A model generated the notes under the pieces. That model did not search any database. It was given only the letters and a program-made list of their open reading frames with translations, and was not told where the DNA came from. DNA of 64,000 bases. It comes from Isoetes taiwanensis. Its lineage: Eukaryota > Streptophyta > Lycopodiopsida > Isoetales > Isoetaceae. The stretch covers positions 6,277,424-6,341,423 of the forward strand of contig JAJEKV010000053.1 in assembly GCA_021234155.1 (NCBI GenBank). The letters run 5' to 3'. Position numbers and translations under genes: made by a program. Positions 31,592-46,500 of this stretch are shown in pieces (the first letter of the stretch is position 1; each line of letters opens with the position of its first letter).

Positions 31592-34500
31592 CCTGACGAT
31601 TTGGTGGTCTATTTGCCATTCCTCGAGCATCCCTGCGTCTCGAACGACAAAAAAAGGCAAGGCTTTTACAAGGCCGACATCAGACGCCCGCGGGTTTGAC
31701 AAGTTCTCCCGACCGATCTGGAATCTTTTGACCTTCCCCAAGAGGGGCCCCCGAACGGAGGATCCAACTGGCCGGATAGAGGAACCGGCTCCCGGAGGGT
31801 GGTCATTAGCGCAGCCCCGGGAGCGCCGCCGCCAGAAGGGTCTGCCTCGAACGCTTTTTGGATCCCGGCCCCCGGGTCCCGGGACTCTCCCCCTCTTGTG
31901 AGGGATCCCCGCAAGGTCCCCGGCCTCGCTTTGACTTGGGGGAAGGGTGCTGCCTCTGCTGTCCCCGCAACCCGCTGCCCCGACCGCTCTAATGCTAACC
32001 CTTTGACCTAGACCTTCTCCGAAAATTCAAAATTGGGCCGTAGGCTGGAGATGAATTAGGGATCCTACCGGGCAAAACCGGAATTTATTTTCGCAATGCA
32101 TTAATTGCGAATTTATTTAATGTCTTGCCATCGCAAAAGCGCCCCCGACTTCTACTTGCCACATCGGAGGGAGGAAAGGCCCAAACTCCGGCCCGCTGGC
32201 CCCTTGTTCAGATTCTCGGGCTGCCGCCGCCAGGTCCCAGTGCAACAGATCAGATTCTCGCCCCCAAAACGTAAAACCCTTCTAGAGCCCGGGCAACCCA
32301 CGTGGTTTACGCCGCCGAGGCCCTCTCCTTGTCGATTCGGGCCTGACCTTGCGCCATGTCTTGAAGTGGAGTTGGGGTGTTGACGCCAGAAAGCTGACCC
32401 TAAATCCTCCCGAGGTCGCTTTGCCCCAAATTTCCTCTCCCCCAAGGCCCCGGGACGGGACGGGCGACCTCCCCTCCCTGAATCGCGATCCGACTCGCCA
32501 ATGGACTCAGAACGCCGACATTGCCCTGGGGACCAAGTTCCGCGGGCCGAAGACCACCCAACTCCAAGAAGCCAAAGTAGCTCACTTCCATCACACTCGT
32601 GAGTCAATTGGCCTAGGATGTGCATGCTGGATAACCGGCGTGGAGGGTGTGAGTGTTTCCTTCTTTCGCGAAAAACCCACCGCGGTAACTTGCTCCCTAG
32701 GGTAATTTCGCCATTCCCGACGATTTGGTGGTCTATTTGCCATTCCGGAGCATCCCTGCCCAACGACAAAAAAAGGCGGTTTCTACAAGGCCGACATCGA
32801 CGCTTCCGGGTTTGACAAGTTCTCCCGACCGACTGAATCTTTTGACCTTCCCCAAGAGGGGCCCCCCGAATCCGGAGGATCCAACGGCCGGATAGGGGAA
32901 CCGCCCGGAGGGTGGTCATTAGCGCAGCCCCGGGAGCCGCCAGAAGGGGCTGCCTCTGAACTTTTTGATCCCCGCCTCCCGGGTCCTGGACTCTCCCCCT
33001 TGTGAGGGATCCCCGCAAGGTCCCGGGCCTCGCTTTGACTTGGGAAGGGTGCCAGCCTCTGCTGCCCCCGCAACCCGCTGCCCCGACCGCTCTAATGCTA
33101 ACCCTTTGACCTAGACCTTCTCCAAAAATTCAAAATTGGGCCGTAGGCCGAGATGAATTAGGGATCCTACGGGCAAAACCGGAATTTATTTTCGGCAATG
33201 CATTAATTGGCGAATTTATTTAATGTCTTGCCATCGCGAAAAGCTACTCGACTTCTACTTGCCACATCGGGAGGAGGAAAGGCCCAAACTCCGCCCGGCC
33301 GGGCCTCTTGTTCCGTGATTCTGGGCTGGCCGCTGGCCAGTCCCAGTGCAACAGATCAGACCTCGCCCCCAAAACGTAAACCCTTCTAGAGCCCGGGCAA
33401 CCCACGTGGTTTACGCCGGGAGGCCCCCTCTCTTGTCGATTCTACGGGACCTTGCGCCGCGGTCTTGAAGTGGAGTTGGGGTGTTGACGCCAGAGCGCTG
33501 ACCCTAAAATCCTCCCGAGGTCGCTGCCCCAAATTTCCTCTCCCCAAGGCCCTGGGACTGACGGGCCACCTCCCCTCTCCGGAATCGCTGACCGACCGCC
33601 AATGGACTCAGAACGCCGACATTGCCCCTCGGGGACCAAGTTCCGCGGGCCGTAAGACCACCAACTCCAAGAAGCGCCAAAGTAGCTCACTTCCATCACA
33701 CTCAGAGTCAATTGGCCTAGGATGCATGCTGGATACCGCCGTGGAGGGCGCGGAGTGTTTCCTTCTTTTCGCAAAACCGACCGCGGTAACTTGCTCCCTA
33801 GGGTAATTTCGCCATTCCTGGACGATTTTGGTGGTCTATTTGCCATTCCCGAGCATCCCCGCGTCCCGAACGACAAAACAAAGGCGGTTTCTACAAGGCC
33901 GACATCGACCCACGGTTTGACAAGTTCTCCCGACCGACTCGAATCTTTTGACCTTCCCCAAGAGGGGCCCCGAACGGAGGATCCAACTGGCCGGATAGGG
34001 GAACCTGCCCGGAGGGTGGTCATTAGCGTGCCTCGGGAGCGCCGCCAGAAGGGCTGCCTCGAACTTTTTTGATCCCGCCCCGGGTCCGGACTCTCCCCTC
34101 TTGTGAGGGATCCCCGCAAGGTCCCCGGGCCTCGTTTGACTTGGGAAGGGTGCCGCCGGGTTCCCCCGCAACCCGCTGCCCCGACCGCTCTAATGCTAAC
34201 CCTTTGACCTAGACCTTCTCCTAAAATTCAAAATTGGGCCGCGGGCCGGAGATGAATTAGGATCCCACCGGCAAAAACCGAATTTATTTTCGCGGCAATG
34301 CATTAATTGCGAATTTACTTAATGTCTTGCCATCGCAAAGCGCCCGACTTCTACTTGCCACATCGGGAGGAGGAAAGGCCCAAACTCCGGCCCGCCGGGC
34401 CTCTTGTCCGTGATTCTCGGCTGCCGCTTCTGGCCAGGTCCCAGTGCAACAGACCAGACTCGCCCCCAAAACGTAAACCCTTCTAGAGCCCGCAACCCAC

Positions 34501-37500
34501 TGTGGTTTACGCCGGGAGGCCCTCTCCTTGTCGATTTCGCCGACCTTGCGCCGCGGTCTTGAAGTGGAGTTGGGGTGTTGACGCCAGAGCTGGACTCCTA
34601 AAATCCTCCGGAGGTCGCTTGCCCCAAATTTCCTCTCCCCAAGGCCCGGGACCTGACGGGCGACCTCCCCCTCCTGAATCGCTGACCGACTCGCCAATGG
34701 ACTTAACGCCGACATTGCCATGGGGACCAAGTTCCGCGGGCCAGAAGACCACCCCAACTCCAAGAAGCGCCAAAGTAGCTCACTTCCATCACACTCGTAG
34801 TCAATTGGCCTAGGATGTGCATGCGGGATACCGCCGCGGGAGGGCGGAGTGTTTCCTTCTTTCGCAAAACCGACGCGTAACTTGCTCCCTAGGGTAATTT
34901 CGGCCATTCCTGACGATTTGGCAGGGTCTATTTGCCATTCCCGAGCATCCCCTGCGTCCGAACGACAAAACAAGGCGGGTTTCTACAAGGCCGACATCGT
35001 GATTTCCGCTGGTTTGACAAGTTCTCCTGACCGATCTGGAATCTTTTGGACCTTCCCCAAGAGGGGCCCCCGAATCCGAGGATCCAACGGCCGGATAGGG
35101 GAACCGCCCGGAGGGTGGTCATTAGCGCAGCCCCGGGAGCCGCCAGAAGGGCTGCCGAACTTTTTTGGATCCCGGCCCCGGGTCCTGGGACTCTCCCCTC
35201 TTGTGAGGGATCCCCGCAAGGTCCCGGGCCTCGCTTGACTTTGGGGAAGGGTGCCGCCTGCTGTCCCCGCAATCCGCTGCCCCCACCGCTCTAATGCTAA
35301 CCCTTTGACCTAGACCTTCTCCTAAAATTCAAAATTGGGCCGCAGGCCGAGATGAATTAGGGATCCTACCGGCAAAAAAACCGAATTTATTTTCGCAATG
35401 CATTAATTGCGAATTTATTTAATGTCTTGCCACCGCAAAGCGCCCCCCCGACTTCTACTTGCCACATCGGGAGGAGGAAAGGCCCAAACTCCGCCCCGCC
35501 GGCCCCTTGCTCCAGATTCCTGGCCGGCCGCCTGGGCCAGTCCCAGTGCAACAGATCAGACTCGCCCCCAAAACGTAAACCCTTCTAGAGCCCGGCAACC
35601 CACGTGGTTTACGCTTCGAGGCCCTCTCCTTGTCGATTCGCCGGACCTTGCGCGCAGGTCTTGAAGTGGGTTGGGGTGTTGACGCCAGAGCGCGGACCCT
35701 AAAATCCTCCCGAGGTCGCTTGCCCCAAATTTTCTCTCCCCAAGGCCCCGGGACGGACGGGCGACCTCTCCGCCTCCGGAATCAAGGACCGACCGCCAAT
35801 GGACTTTAACGTCGACATTGCCCCGGGACCAAGTTCCGGGCCAGAAGACCACCCAACTCCAAGAAGCCAAAGTAGCTCACTTCCATCACACTCAGAGTCA
35901 ATTGGCCTAGGATGTGCATGGATACCGGCGCGGGAGGGCGGAGTGTTTCTTCTTTTTTCGCAAAACCGACCGCGGTAACTTGCTCCCTAGGGTAATTTCG
36001 CCATTCCTGACGCATTTGGGGTGGTCTATTTGCCATTCCCGAGCATCCCTGCGTCCCGAACGACAAAAACAAGGCGGTTTCTACAAGGCCGACATCGACG
36101 CCGCCGGTTTGACAAGTTCTCCTGACCGATCTGGAATCTTTTGACCTTCCCCAAGAGGGGCCCCCGAACGGAGGATCCAACGGCCGGATAGGGGAACCGG
36201 CCCGGAGGGTGGTCATTAGCTGCAGCCCGGGGGAGCGCCGCCAGAAGGGGCCTCGGGAACTTTTTGGATCCCGCCCCGGGTCCGGACTCTCCCCTCTTGT
36301 GAGGGATCCCCGCAAGGTCCCGGGCCTCGCTTTGACTTGGGGAAGGGTGCCAGCTGCTGTTCCCCCGAATCCGCTGCCCCGACCGCTCTAATGCTAACCC
36401 TTTGACCTAGACCTTCTCCCAAAATTCAAAATTGGGCCGCAGGCCGGAGATGAATTAGGATCCTACTGGCAAAACCGAATTTATTTTCGCGGCAATGCAT
36501 TAATTGCGAATTTATTAATGTCTTGCCATCGCAAAAAAGCCCCGACTTCTACTTGCCACATCGGGAGGAGGAAAGGCCCAAACCCGCCCGCCGGGCCCTT
36601 TTGTCCTCAGATTTCTGGCTGCCGCTTCCGGCCAGTCCCAAGTGCAACAGACCAGACTCGCCCCCAAAACGTAAACCCTTCTAGAGCCCGGCAACCCACG
36701 TGGTTTACGCCGGAGGCCCTCTCCTTGTCGATTCGGCCGGACCTTGCGCCGTGGTCTTGAAGTGGAGTTGGGGTGTTGACGCCAGAGCGCTGACCCTAAA
36801 ATCCTCTCCGAGGTCGCTTGCCCCAAATTTCCTCTCCCCAAGGCCCCGGGACGGACGGGCACCTCCCCTCCTCCGAATCAAGGACCGACTCGCCAATGGA
36901 CTTAACGCCGACATTGCCCCGGGGACCAAGTTCGCGGGCCGTAAGACCACCCAACTCCAAGAAGCCAAAGTAGCTCACTTCCATCACACTCGTAGTCAAT
37001 TGGCCTAGGATGTGCATGCGGATACCGCCGCGGGAGGGCGGAGTGTTTCCTTCTTTCGCAAAACCTAATCGCGGTAACTTGCTCCCTAGGGTAATTTCGC
37101 CATTCCCTGACGATTTGGTGGTCTATTTGCCATTCCCGAGCATCCTGCGTCCGAACGACAAAACAAAGGCGGTTTCTACAAGGTCGACATCGACGCCCCG
37201 CCGGGTTTGACAAGTTCTCCTGACCGATCTGGAATCTTTTGGACCTTCCCCAAGAGGGGCCCCCCGAACGGAGGATCCAACGGCCGGATAGGGGAACCGG
37301 CCCGGAGGGTGGTCATTAGCGCAGCCCCGGGAGCCGCCAGAAGGGCTGCCCGAACTTTTTTGATCCCGCCCCGGGTCCGGACTCTCCCCTCTTGTGAGGG
37401 ATCCCCGCAAGGTCCCCGGGCCTCGCTTTGACTTGGGAAGGGTGCCACTCTGTTGTTCCCCGCAACGGGCTGCCCCGACCGCTCTAATGCTAACCCTTTG

Positions 37501-40500
37501 ACCTAGACCTTCTCCTCAAAAATTCAAAATTGGGCCGCAGCCGAGATGAATTAGGATCCTACCGGCAAAAACCGAATTTATTTTCGCAATGCATTAATTG
37601 TAATTTATTTAATGTCTTGCCATCGCAAAAGCGCCCCACTTCTACTTGCCACATCGGGAGGAGGAAAGGCCCAAACTCCGCCCCGCCGGGCCTCCTTGCT
37701 CTCAGATTCTCTGGCCCTTGCCGCCAGGTCCAGTGCAATGTATCAGACTCTCGCCCCCAAAACGCAAACCCTTCTAGAGCCCGGCAACCCAATGTGGTTT
37801 ACGCTGCCGGAGGCCCTCCTTGTCGATTCGCCGACCTTGGCGCCGTCTTGAAGTGGAGTTGGGGTGTTGACGCCAGAGCTGACCCTAAAATCCTCCCGAG
37901 GTCGCTTGCCCCAAATTTCCTCTCCCCAAGGCCCCCTCGGGACGGCCACCTCCCCCTCCGAATCGCTGACCGACTCTCGCCAATGGACTCTAACGCCGAC
38001 ATTGCCCGGGGACCAAGTTCCGCGGGCCGTAAGACCACCCAACTCCAAGAAGCCAAAGTAGCTCACTTCCATCACACTCGAAGTAATTGGCCTAGGATGT
38101 GCATGGATACCGGCCGTGGAGGGCGGAGTGTTTCCTTCTTTCGCAAAACCGACCGTAACTTGCTCCCTAGGGTAATTTCGCCATTCCGGACGATTTGGCA
38201 GTGGTCTATTTGCCATTCCGAGCATCCCCCGCGTGCCCGAACGACAAAACAAGGCGGTTTCTACAAGGCCGACATCGACCCCTCCGGGTTTGACAAGTTC
38301 TCCCGACCGATTCGAATCTTTTGGACCTTCCCCAAGAGGGGCCCTCGAACGGAGGATCCAACGGTCGGATAGGGGAACCGGCCCGGAGGGTGGTCATTAG
38401 CGCAGCCCCGGGAGCGCCGCCAGAAGGGGTGCCGGGAACTTTTTTGATCCCGCCCCGGGTCCGGACTCTCCCTCTTGTGAGGGATCCCCGCAAGGTCCCG
38501 GGCCTCGCTTGACTTGGGAAGGGTGCCACCGGTTGCCCCAAGAACCCGGGCTGCCCCGACCGCTCTAATGCTAACCCTTTGACCTAGACCTTCTCCTAAA
38601 AATTCAAAATTGGGCCGCAGGCCGAGATGAATTAGGGATCCTACCGGCAAAACCGGAATTTATTTTCGCGGCAATGCATTAATTGCGAATTTATTTAATG
38701 TCTTGCCATCAGAAAAGCCCTCGACTTCTACTTGCCACATCGGGAGGAGGAAAGGCCCAAACTCCGCCCGCGGGCCTCCCTTGTTCAGATTCTGGCCGGC
38801 CGGTTTCCGCCAGTCCCAAGTGCGTAACATCAGACTCGCCCCCAAAACGTAAACCCTTCTAGAGCCCGGCAACCCATGTGGTTTACGCTTCGAGGCCCTC
38901 TCCTTGTCGATTCGGGCCGACCTTTGCGCCGTGGTCTTGAAGTGGAGTTGGGGTGTTGACGCCGAAGAGCTGGACCCTAAAATCCCGAGGTCGCTTGCCC
39001 CAAATTTCTCTCCCCAAGGCCCGGGGGACGGACGGGCGACCTCCCCTCTCCGAATCAAGGACCGACTCGCCAATGGACTCTAACGCCGACATTGCCCTGG
39101 GACCAAGTTCCGCGGGCCGTAAGACCACCCAACTCCAAGAAGCCAAAGTAGCTCACTTCCATCACACTCAGAGTCAATTGGCCTAGGATGTGCATGCATG
39201 GATACCGCCGTGGAGGGCGGAGTGTTTCCTTCTTTCGCAAAACCGACCGGTAACTTGCTCCCTAGGGTAATTTCGCCATTCCTGACGATTTGGTGGTCTA
39301 TTTGCCATTCCGAGCATCCCTGCGTCTCGAACGACAAAACAAAGGCGTTTCTACAAGGCCGACATCGATGCCCCGCGGGTTTGACAAGTTCTCCTGACCG
39401 ATCTGGAATCTTTTGACCTTCCCCAAGAGGGGCTCCCCCCGAACGGAGGATCCAACGGCCGGATAGGGGAACCGGCCCGGAGGGTGGTCATTAGCTGCAG
39501 CCCCGGGAGCGCCGCCAGAAGGGCTGCCCGGGAACTTTTTGATCCCGCCCCCGGGTCCTGGACTCTCCCTCTTGTGAGGGATCCCCGCAAGGTCCCTGGC
39601 CTCGCTTTGACTTGGGAAGGGTGCAGCCTCGGCTGTTCCCGCAACGGGCTGCCCCGACCGCTCTAATGCTAACCCTTTGACCTAGACCTTCTCCTAAAAT
39701 TCAAAATTGGGCCGCAGGCCGGAGATGAATTAGGGATCCCACCGGGCAAAAAAACCGAATTTATTTTCGCGGCAATGCATTAATTGCGAATTTATTTAAT
39801 GTCTTGCCACCGCAAAAGCCCCCGACTTCTACTTGCCACATCGGGAGGAGGAAAGGCCCAAACTCCGGCCCGGCGGGCCTCCCCTTGTTCAGATTCTCTG
39901 GCCTGCCGCTTCTGGCCAGGTCCAGTGCAACATTCAGACTCGCCCCCAAAACGTAAACCCTTCTAGAGCCCCGCAACCCACGTGGTTTACGCCGAGGCCC
40001 TCTCCTTGTCGATTCGGCCGGACCTTTGCGCCGCGGTCTTGAAGTGGAGTTGGGGTGTTGACGCCAGAGCGGACTCCTAAAATCCCTCCCGAGGTCGCTT
40101 GCCCCAAATTTCCTCTCCCCAAGGCCCCGGGACGACGGGCGAACCTCCCCCTCTCCCGAATCGCTGATCCGACTCGCCAATGGACTCGTAACGCCGACAT
40201 TGCCCCGGGGACCAAGTTCCGCGGGCCGTAAGACCACCAACTCCAAGAAGCCAAAGTAGCTCACTTCCATCACACTCGTAGTCAATTGGCCTAGGATGTG
40301 CATGCTGGATACCGCCGTGGAGGGCGGAGTGTTTCCTTCTTTCGCAAAACCGACCGTGTAACTTGCTCCCTAGGGTAATTTCGCCATTCCGACGATTTGG
40401 GTGGTCTATTTGCCATTCCCGAGCATCCCTGCGTCCGAACGACAAAAACAAGGCGGGTTTCTACAAGGCCGACATCGATGCCCCGCTGGGTTTGACAAGT

Positions 40501-43500
40501 TCTCCCGACCGATCTGGAATCTTTTGACCTTCCCCAAGAGGGGCCCCCGAACGGAGGATCCAACGGCCGGATAGGGGAACCGCCCGGAGGGTGGTCATTA
40601 GCGCAGCCCCGGGAGCGCCGCCAGAAGGGCTGCCGGGAACTTTTTTGATCCCGGCCCCGGGTCCGGGACTCTCCCCTCTTGTGAGGGATCCCCGCAAGGT
40701 CCCCGGGCCTCGCTTTGACTTGGGGAAGGGTGCCACCGGTTGCCCCCGCAAAACGGGCTGCCCCGACCGCTCTAATGCTAACCCTTTGACCTAGACCTTC
40801 TCCTAAAAATTCAAAATTGGGCCGCAGGCCGAGATGAATTAGGGATCCCGCTGGCAAAACCGAATTTATTTTCGCGGCAATGCATTAATTGCGAATTTAT
40901 TTAATGTCTTGCCATCGCAAAAAGCTGCCCCGACTTCTACTTGCCACATCGGGAGGAGGAAAGGCCCAAACTCCGGGCCCGCCGGGCCTCCTTGTCCGTG
41001 ATTTCTGGGTTGCCGCCGGCCAGGTCCCAAGTGCAACAGACCAGACTCGCCCCCAAAACGTAAACCCTTCTAGAGCCCGGCAACCCAATGTGGTTTACGC
41101 TTCGAGGCCCTCTCCTTGTCGATTCGGCCGACCTTGCGCCGCGGTCTTGAAGTGGAGTTGGGGTGTTGACGCCGAGCTGGACCCTAAAATCCTCCCGAGG
41201 TCGCTTTGCCCCAAATTTCTCTCCCCAAGGCCCTCGGGGACGACGGGCGCACCTCCCCTCCGAATCAGGACCGACTCGCCAATGGACTCTTTAACGCCGA
41301 CATTGCCCTCGGGACCAAGTTCCGCGGGCCGAAGACCACCCAACTCCAAGAAGCGCCAAAGTAGCTCACTTCCATCACACTCGTGAGTCAATTGGCCTAG
41401 GATGTGCATGCGGATACCGGCCGCGGAGGGGCGGAGTGTTTCCTTCTTTCGCAAAACCGACCGCGGTAACTTGCTCCCTAGGGTAATTTCGCCATTCCGA
41501 CGATTTTTGGTGGTCTATTTGCCATTCCCGAGCATCCCCGTGCCCGAACGACAAAACAAGGCGGTTTCTACAAGGCCGACATCGACGCCCCGCTGGGTTT
41601 GACAAGTTCTCCTGACCGATCTCGAATCTTTTGACCTTCCCCAAGAGGGGCCCTCGAACGGAGGATCCAACGGCCGGATAGGGGAACCGGCCCGGAGGGT
41701 GGTCATTAGCGCAGCCCGGGAGCCGCCAGAAGGGCTGCCTCGAACTTTTTTGATCCCGGGCCCCGGGTCCGGACTCTCCCTCTTGTGAGGGATCCCCGCA
41801 AGGTCCCCGCCTCGTTTGACTTGGGGAAGGGTGCCACCGGTTGCCCCGCAGAACGGGCTGCCCCGACCGCTCTAATGCTAACCCTTTGACCTAGACCTTC
41901 TCCTAAAATTCAAAATTGGGCCGTAGGCCGGAGATGAATTAGGGATCCTACTTGGCAAAAACCGAATTTATTTTCGCGGCAATGCATTAATTGCGTAATT
42001 TATTTAATGTCTTGCCATCGCAAAAGCGCCCCTCGACTTCTACTTGCCACATCGGGAGGAGGAAAGGCCCAAACTCCGCCCCGCATTGCAGGCCTCTTGC
42101 TCCAGATTCTGGCCGCCGCTTCGCCAGTCCCAAGTGCAACAGACCAGACTCGGGGCCCCCAAAACGTAAACCCTTCTAGAGCCCGGCAACCCACTGTGGT
42201 TTACGCTTCGGAGGCCCTCTCCTTGTCGATTCGGGCCGACCTTTGCGCCGCGGTCTTGAAGTGGAGTGGGGGTGTTGACGCCAGAGCTGACCCTAAAATC
42301 CTCCCGAGGTCGCTTGCCCCAAATTTCCTCTCCCCAAGGCCCCGGGACGGACGGGCGACCTCCCTCTCCCGAATCGCTGATCCGACTCGCCAATGGACTC
42401 AGAACGCCGACATTGCCCCCGGGGACCAAGTTCCGCGGGCAGAAGACCACCCCAACTCCAAGAAGCGCCAAAGTAGCTCACTTCCATCACACTCGTAGTC
42501 AATTGGCCTAGGATGTGCATGGATACCGTCGTGGAGGGCGCGGAGTGTTTCCTTCTTTCGCAAAACCGACCGCGGTAACTTGCTCCCTAGGGTAATTTCG
42601 CCATTCCTGACGATTTGGCAGTGGTCTATTTGCCATTCCGAGCATCCTGCGTCCGAACGACAAAAAACAAGGCGGTTTCTACAAGGCCGACATCGACGCC
42701 TCCGCTGGTTTGACAAGTTCTCCCCGACCGATCTGGAATCTTTTGGACCTTCCCAAGAGGGGCCCCTGAACGGAGGATCCAACGGCCGGATAGGGGAACC
42801 GGGCCCGGAGGGTGGTCATTAGCGCAGCCCCGGGAGCGCCGCCAGAAGGGCTGCCTCGGGAACTTTTTGGATCCCGCCCCGGGTCCCGGACTCTCCCCTC
42901 TTGTGAGGGATCCCCGCAAGGTCCCGGCCTCGCTTGACTTGGGGAAGGGTGCACTGCCCCCGCAAACGGGCTGCCCCGACCGCTCTAATGCTAACCCTTT
43001 GACCTAGACCTTCTCCCAAAATTCAAAATTGGGCCGTAGGCCGAGATGAATTAGGGATCCTACCGGCAAAAACCGAATTTATTTTCGCGGCAATGCATTA
43101 ATTGCGAATTTATTTAATGTCTTGCCATCGCAAAAAGCCCCCGACTTCTACTTGCCACATCGGGAGGAGGAAAGGCCCAAACTCCGCCCGCCGGGCCCCT
43201 TGCCCAGATTCTCGGCTGCCGCCGCCAGTCCCAAGTGCAATGTAGACAGACTCGCCCCCAAAACGTAAACCCTTCTAGAGCCCGGGCAACCCATGTGGTT
43301 TACGCCGAGAGGCCCCTCCTTGTCGATTCGGCCGGACCTTGGCGCCGCGGTCTTGAAGTGGAGTTGGGGTGTTGACGCCGTGAGCTGACCTAAAATCCTC
43401 CTGAGGTCTTGCCCCAAATTTCCTCTCCCCAAGGCCCCGGGACGGGACGGGCGACCTCCCCTCCGAATCGCGATTCGACTCGCCAATGGACTCCTAACGC

Positions 43501-46500
43501 CGACATTGCCCCGGGACCAAGTTCCGCGGGCCGTAAGACCACCAACTCCAAGAAAGCCAAAGTAGCTCACTTCCATCACACTCGTGAGTCAATTGGCCTA
43601 GGATGTGCATGGGATACCGCCGTGGAGGGCGGAGTGTTTCCTTCTTTCGCAAAACCGACCGTGTAACTTGCTCCCTAGGGTAATTTCGCCATTCCGGACG
43701 ATTTGGCAGTGGTCTATTTGCCATTCCGAGCATCCCTGCGTCCCGAACGACAAAAAAAGGCGGTTTCTACAAGGCCGACATCGATGCCCCGCGGTTTGAC
43801 AAGTTCTCCCGGACCGATCTGGAATCTTTTGACCTTCCCCAAGAAGGGGCCCCATGAACGGAGGATCCAACGGCCGGATAGGGGAACCGGCCCGAGGGAG
43901 GGTGGTCATTAGCGCAGCCCCCGGGAGCGCCGCCAGAAGGGCTGCCTCGGGAACTTTTTGGATCCCGGCCCCGGGTCCTGGACTCTCCCTCTTGTGAGGG
44001 ATCCCCGCAAGGTCCCGGGCCTCGCTTGACTTGGGAAGGGTGCCACCGGCTGTTGCCAGCAACGGGCTGCCCCGACCGCTCTAATGCTAACCCTTTGACC
44101 TAGACCTTCTCCTCCAAAATTCAAAATTGGGCCGCAGGCCGGAGATGAATTAGGGATCCTACCGGGCAAAAACCGAATTTATTTTCGCGGCAATGCATTA
44201 ATTGCGAATTTACTTAATGTCTTGCCATCTAAAAGCTCTAATTTCTACTTGCCACATCGGGAGGAGGAAAGGCCCAAACTCCGCCCGCCGGGCCTCCCCT
44301 TGCTCAGATTCTACCTGGCCGCTTCCGCCAGTCCCAAGTGCAACAGACAGATGACTCGGGCCCCAAAACGTAAACCCTTCTAGAGCCCCCGGCAACCCAC
44401 TGTGGTTTACGTTTCGAGGCCCTCTCCTTGTCGATTCGGCGGGACCTTGCGCCAGGTCTTGAAGTGGAGTTGGGGTGTTGACGCCAGAGCGGACCCTAAA
44501 ATCCTCCCGAGGAGGCTTTTGCCCCAAATTTCCTCTCCCCAAGGCCGGGGGGACGGGGGGCGACCTCCCTCTCCTGAATCGCTGACTGACTCGCCAATGG
44601 ACTTTAACGCCGACATTGCCCCCGGGACCAAGTTCCGGGCCAGAAGACCACCCGAACTCCAAGAAGCGCCAAAGTAGCTCACTTCCATCACACTCGTAGT
44701 CAATTGGCCTAGGATGTGCATGCGGGATAATGGCCGCGGGAGGGCGGAGTGTTTCCTTCTTTCGCAAAACCGACCGCGGTAACTTGCTCCCTAGGGTAAT
44801 TTCGCCATTCCTGACGATTTGGGTGGTCTATTTGCCATTCCGAGCATCCCTGCGTCCCGAACGACAAAACAAAGGCGGTTTCTACAAGGCCGACATCGAT
44901 GCCCCGCGGTTTGACAAGTTCTCCGACCGATCTGGAATCTTTTGACCTCCCCAAGAGGGGGCCCCGAACGGAGGATCCAACGGCCGGATAGGGGAACCGG
45001 CCCGGAGGGTGGTCATTAGCGCAGCCCCGGGAGGAGCCGCCAGAAGGGCTGCCTCGGGAACTTTTTGGATCCCGCCCCCGGGTCCTGGACTCTCCCTCTT
45101 GTGAGGGATCCCCGCAAGGTCCTGGCCTCGCTTGACTTGGGGAAGGGTGCTGCTGGTTGTTCCCCGCAACGGGCTGCCCCGACCGCTCTAATGCTAACCC
45201 TTTGACCTAGACCTTCTCCGAAAATTCAAAATTGGGCCGTAGGCGGAGATGAATTAGGGATCCCACCGGCAAAAAACCGAATTTATTTTCGCAATGCATT
45301 AATTGCGAATTTATTTAATGTCTTGCCATCGCAAAAGCCCCGACTTCTACTTGCCACATCGGGAGGAGGAAAGGCCCAAACTCCGCCCGCGGGTTCCCCT
45401 TGTCCGTGATTCTTCCGGCTGCTTCGCCAGGTCCCAGTGCAACAGACAGACTCGCCCCCAAAACGTAAACCCTTCTAGAGCCCGGCAACCCACGTGGTTT
45501 ACGCTTTGAGGCCCTCTCCTTGTCGATTCGCCCGGACCTTGCGCCGCGGTCTTGAAGTGGAGTTGGGGTGTTGACGCCAGAGCCGGACCCTAAAAATCCT
45601 CCCGAGGTCGCTTGCCCCAAATTTCCTCTCCCAAGGCCCCGGGGACGGACGGGCAACCTCCCTCTCCGAATCGCGATCCGACCGCCAATGGACTCCTAAC
45701 GCCGACATTGCCCCCGGGGACCAAGTTCCGCGGGCCGTAAGACCACCAACTCCAAGAAGCCAAAGTAGCTCACTTCCATCACACTCGTAGTCAATTGGCC
45801 TAGGATGTGCATGGATACCGCCGTGGAGGGGCGGAGTGTTTCCTTCTTTCGCAAAAACCGACGCGGTAACTTGCTCCCTAGGGTAATTTCGCCATTCCTG
45901 ACGATTTGGCAGGGTCTATTTGCCATTCCGGAGCATCCGGTGCCCGAACGACAAAACAAGTGCGCGGTTTCTACAAGGCCGACATCGACGCCCGGGTTTG
46001 ACAAGTTCTCCGGACCGATCTGGAATCTTTTTGACCTTCCCGAAGAGGGGCCCCCGAATCCGGAGAGGATCCAACGGCCGGATAGGGGAACCGGGCCCGG
46101 AGGGTGGTCATTAGCGCAGCCCCGGGAGCCGCCAGAAGGGCTGCCTCGGGAACTTTTTGGATCCCGCCTCCGGGTCCTGGACTCTCCCTCTTGTGAGGGA
46201 TCCCCGCAAGGTCCCCGCCTCGCTTGACTTGGGGAAGGGTGCCGCCGGTTGCCCCGCGAACGGGCTGCCCCGACCGCTCTAATGCTAACCCTTTGACCTA
46301 GACCTTCTCCCGAAAATTCAAAATTGGGCCGCAGGCCGGAGATGAATTAGGGATCCACCGGCAAAAACCGAATTTATTTTCGGCAATGCATTAATTGCGA
46401 ATTTACTTAATGTCTTGCCATCAAGAAAAGCGCCCGACTTCTACTTGCCACATCGGGAGGAGGAAAGGCCCAAACTCCGCGTCCCCGCCCCTTGCTCCCA

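Noticed and set aside
32152-33018. 288-codon minus-strand frame in the satellite, and similar frames in other units
   Set aside because: Frames start, stop and shift differently in each unit; GC-rich, stop-poor composition explains their length. No domain recognised.
37530-38372. 280-codon plus-strand frame in the satellite
   Set aside because: Not preserved in neighbouring units, which would be expected for a real tandem gene.
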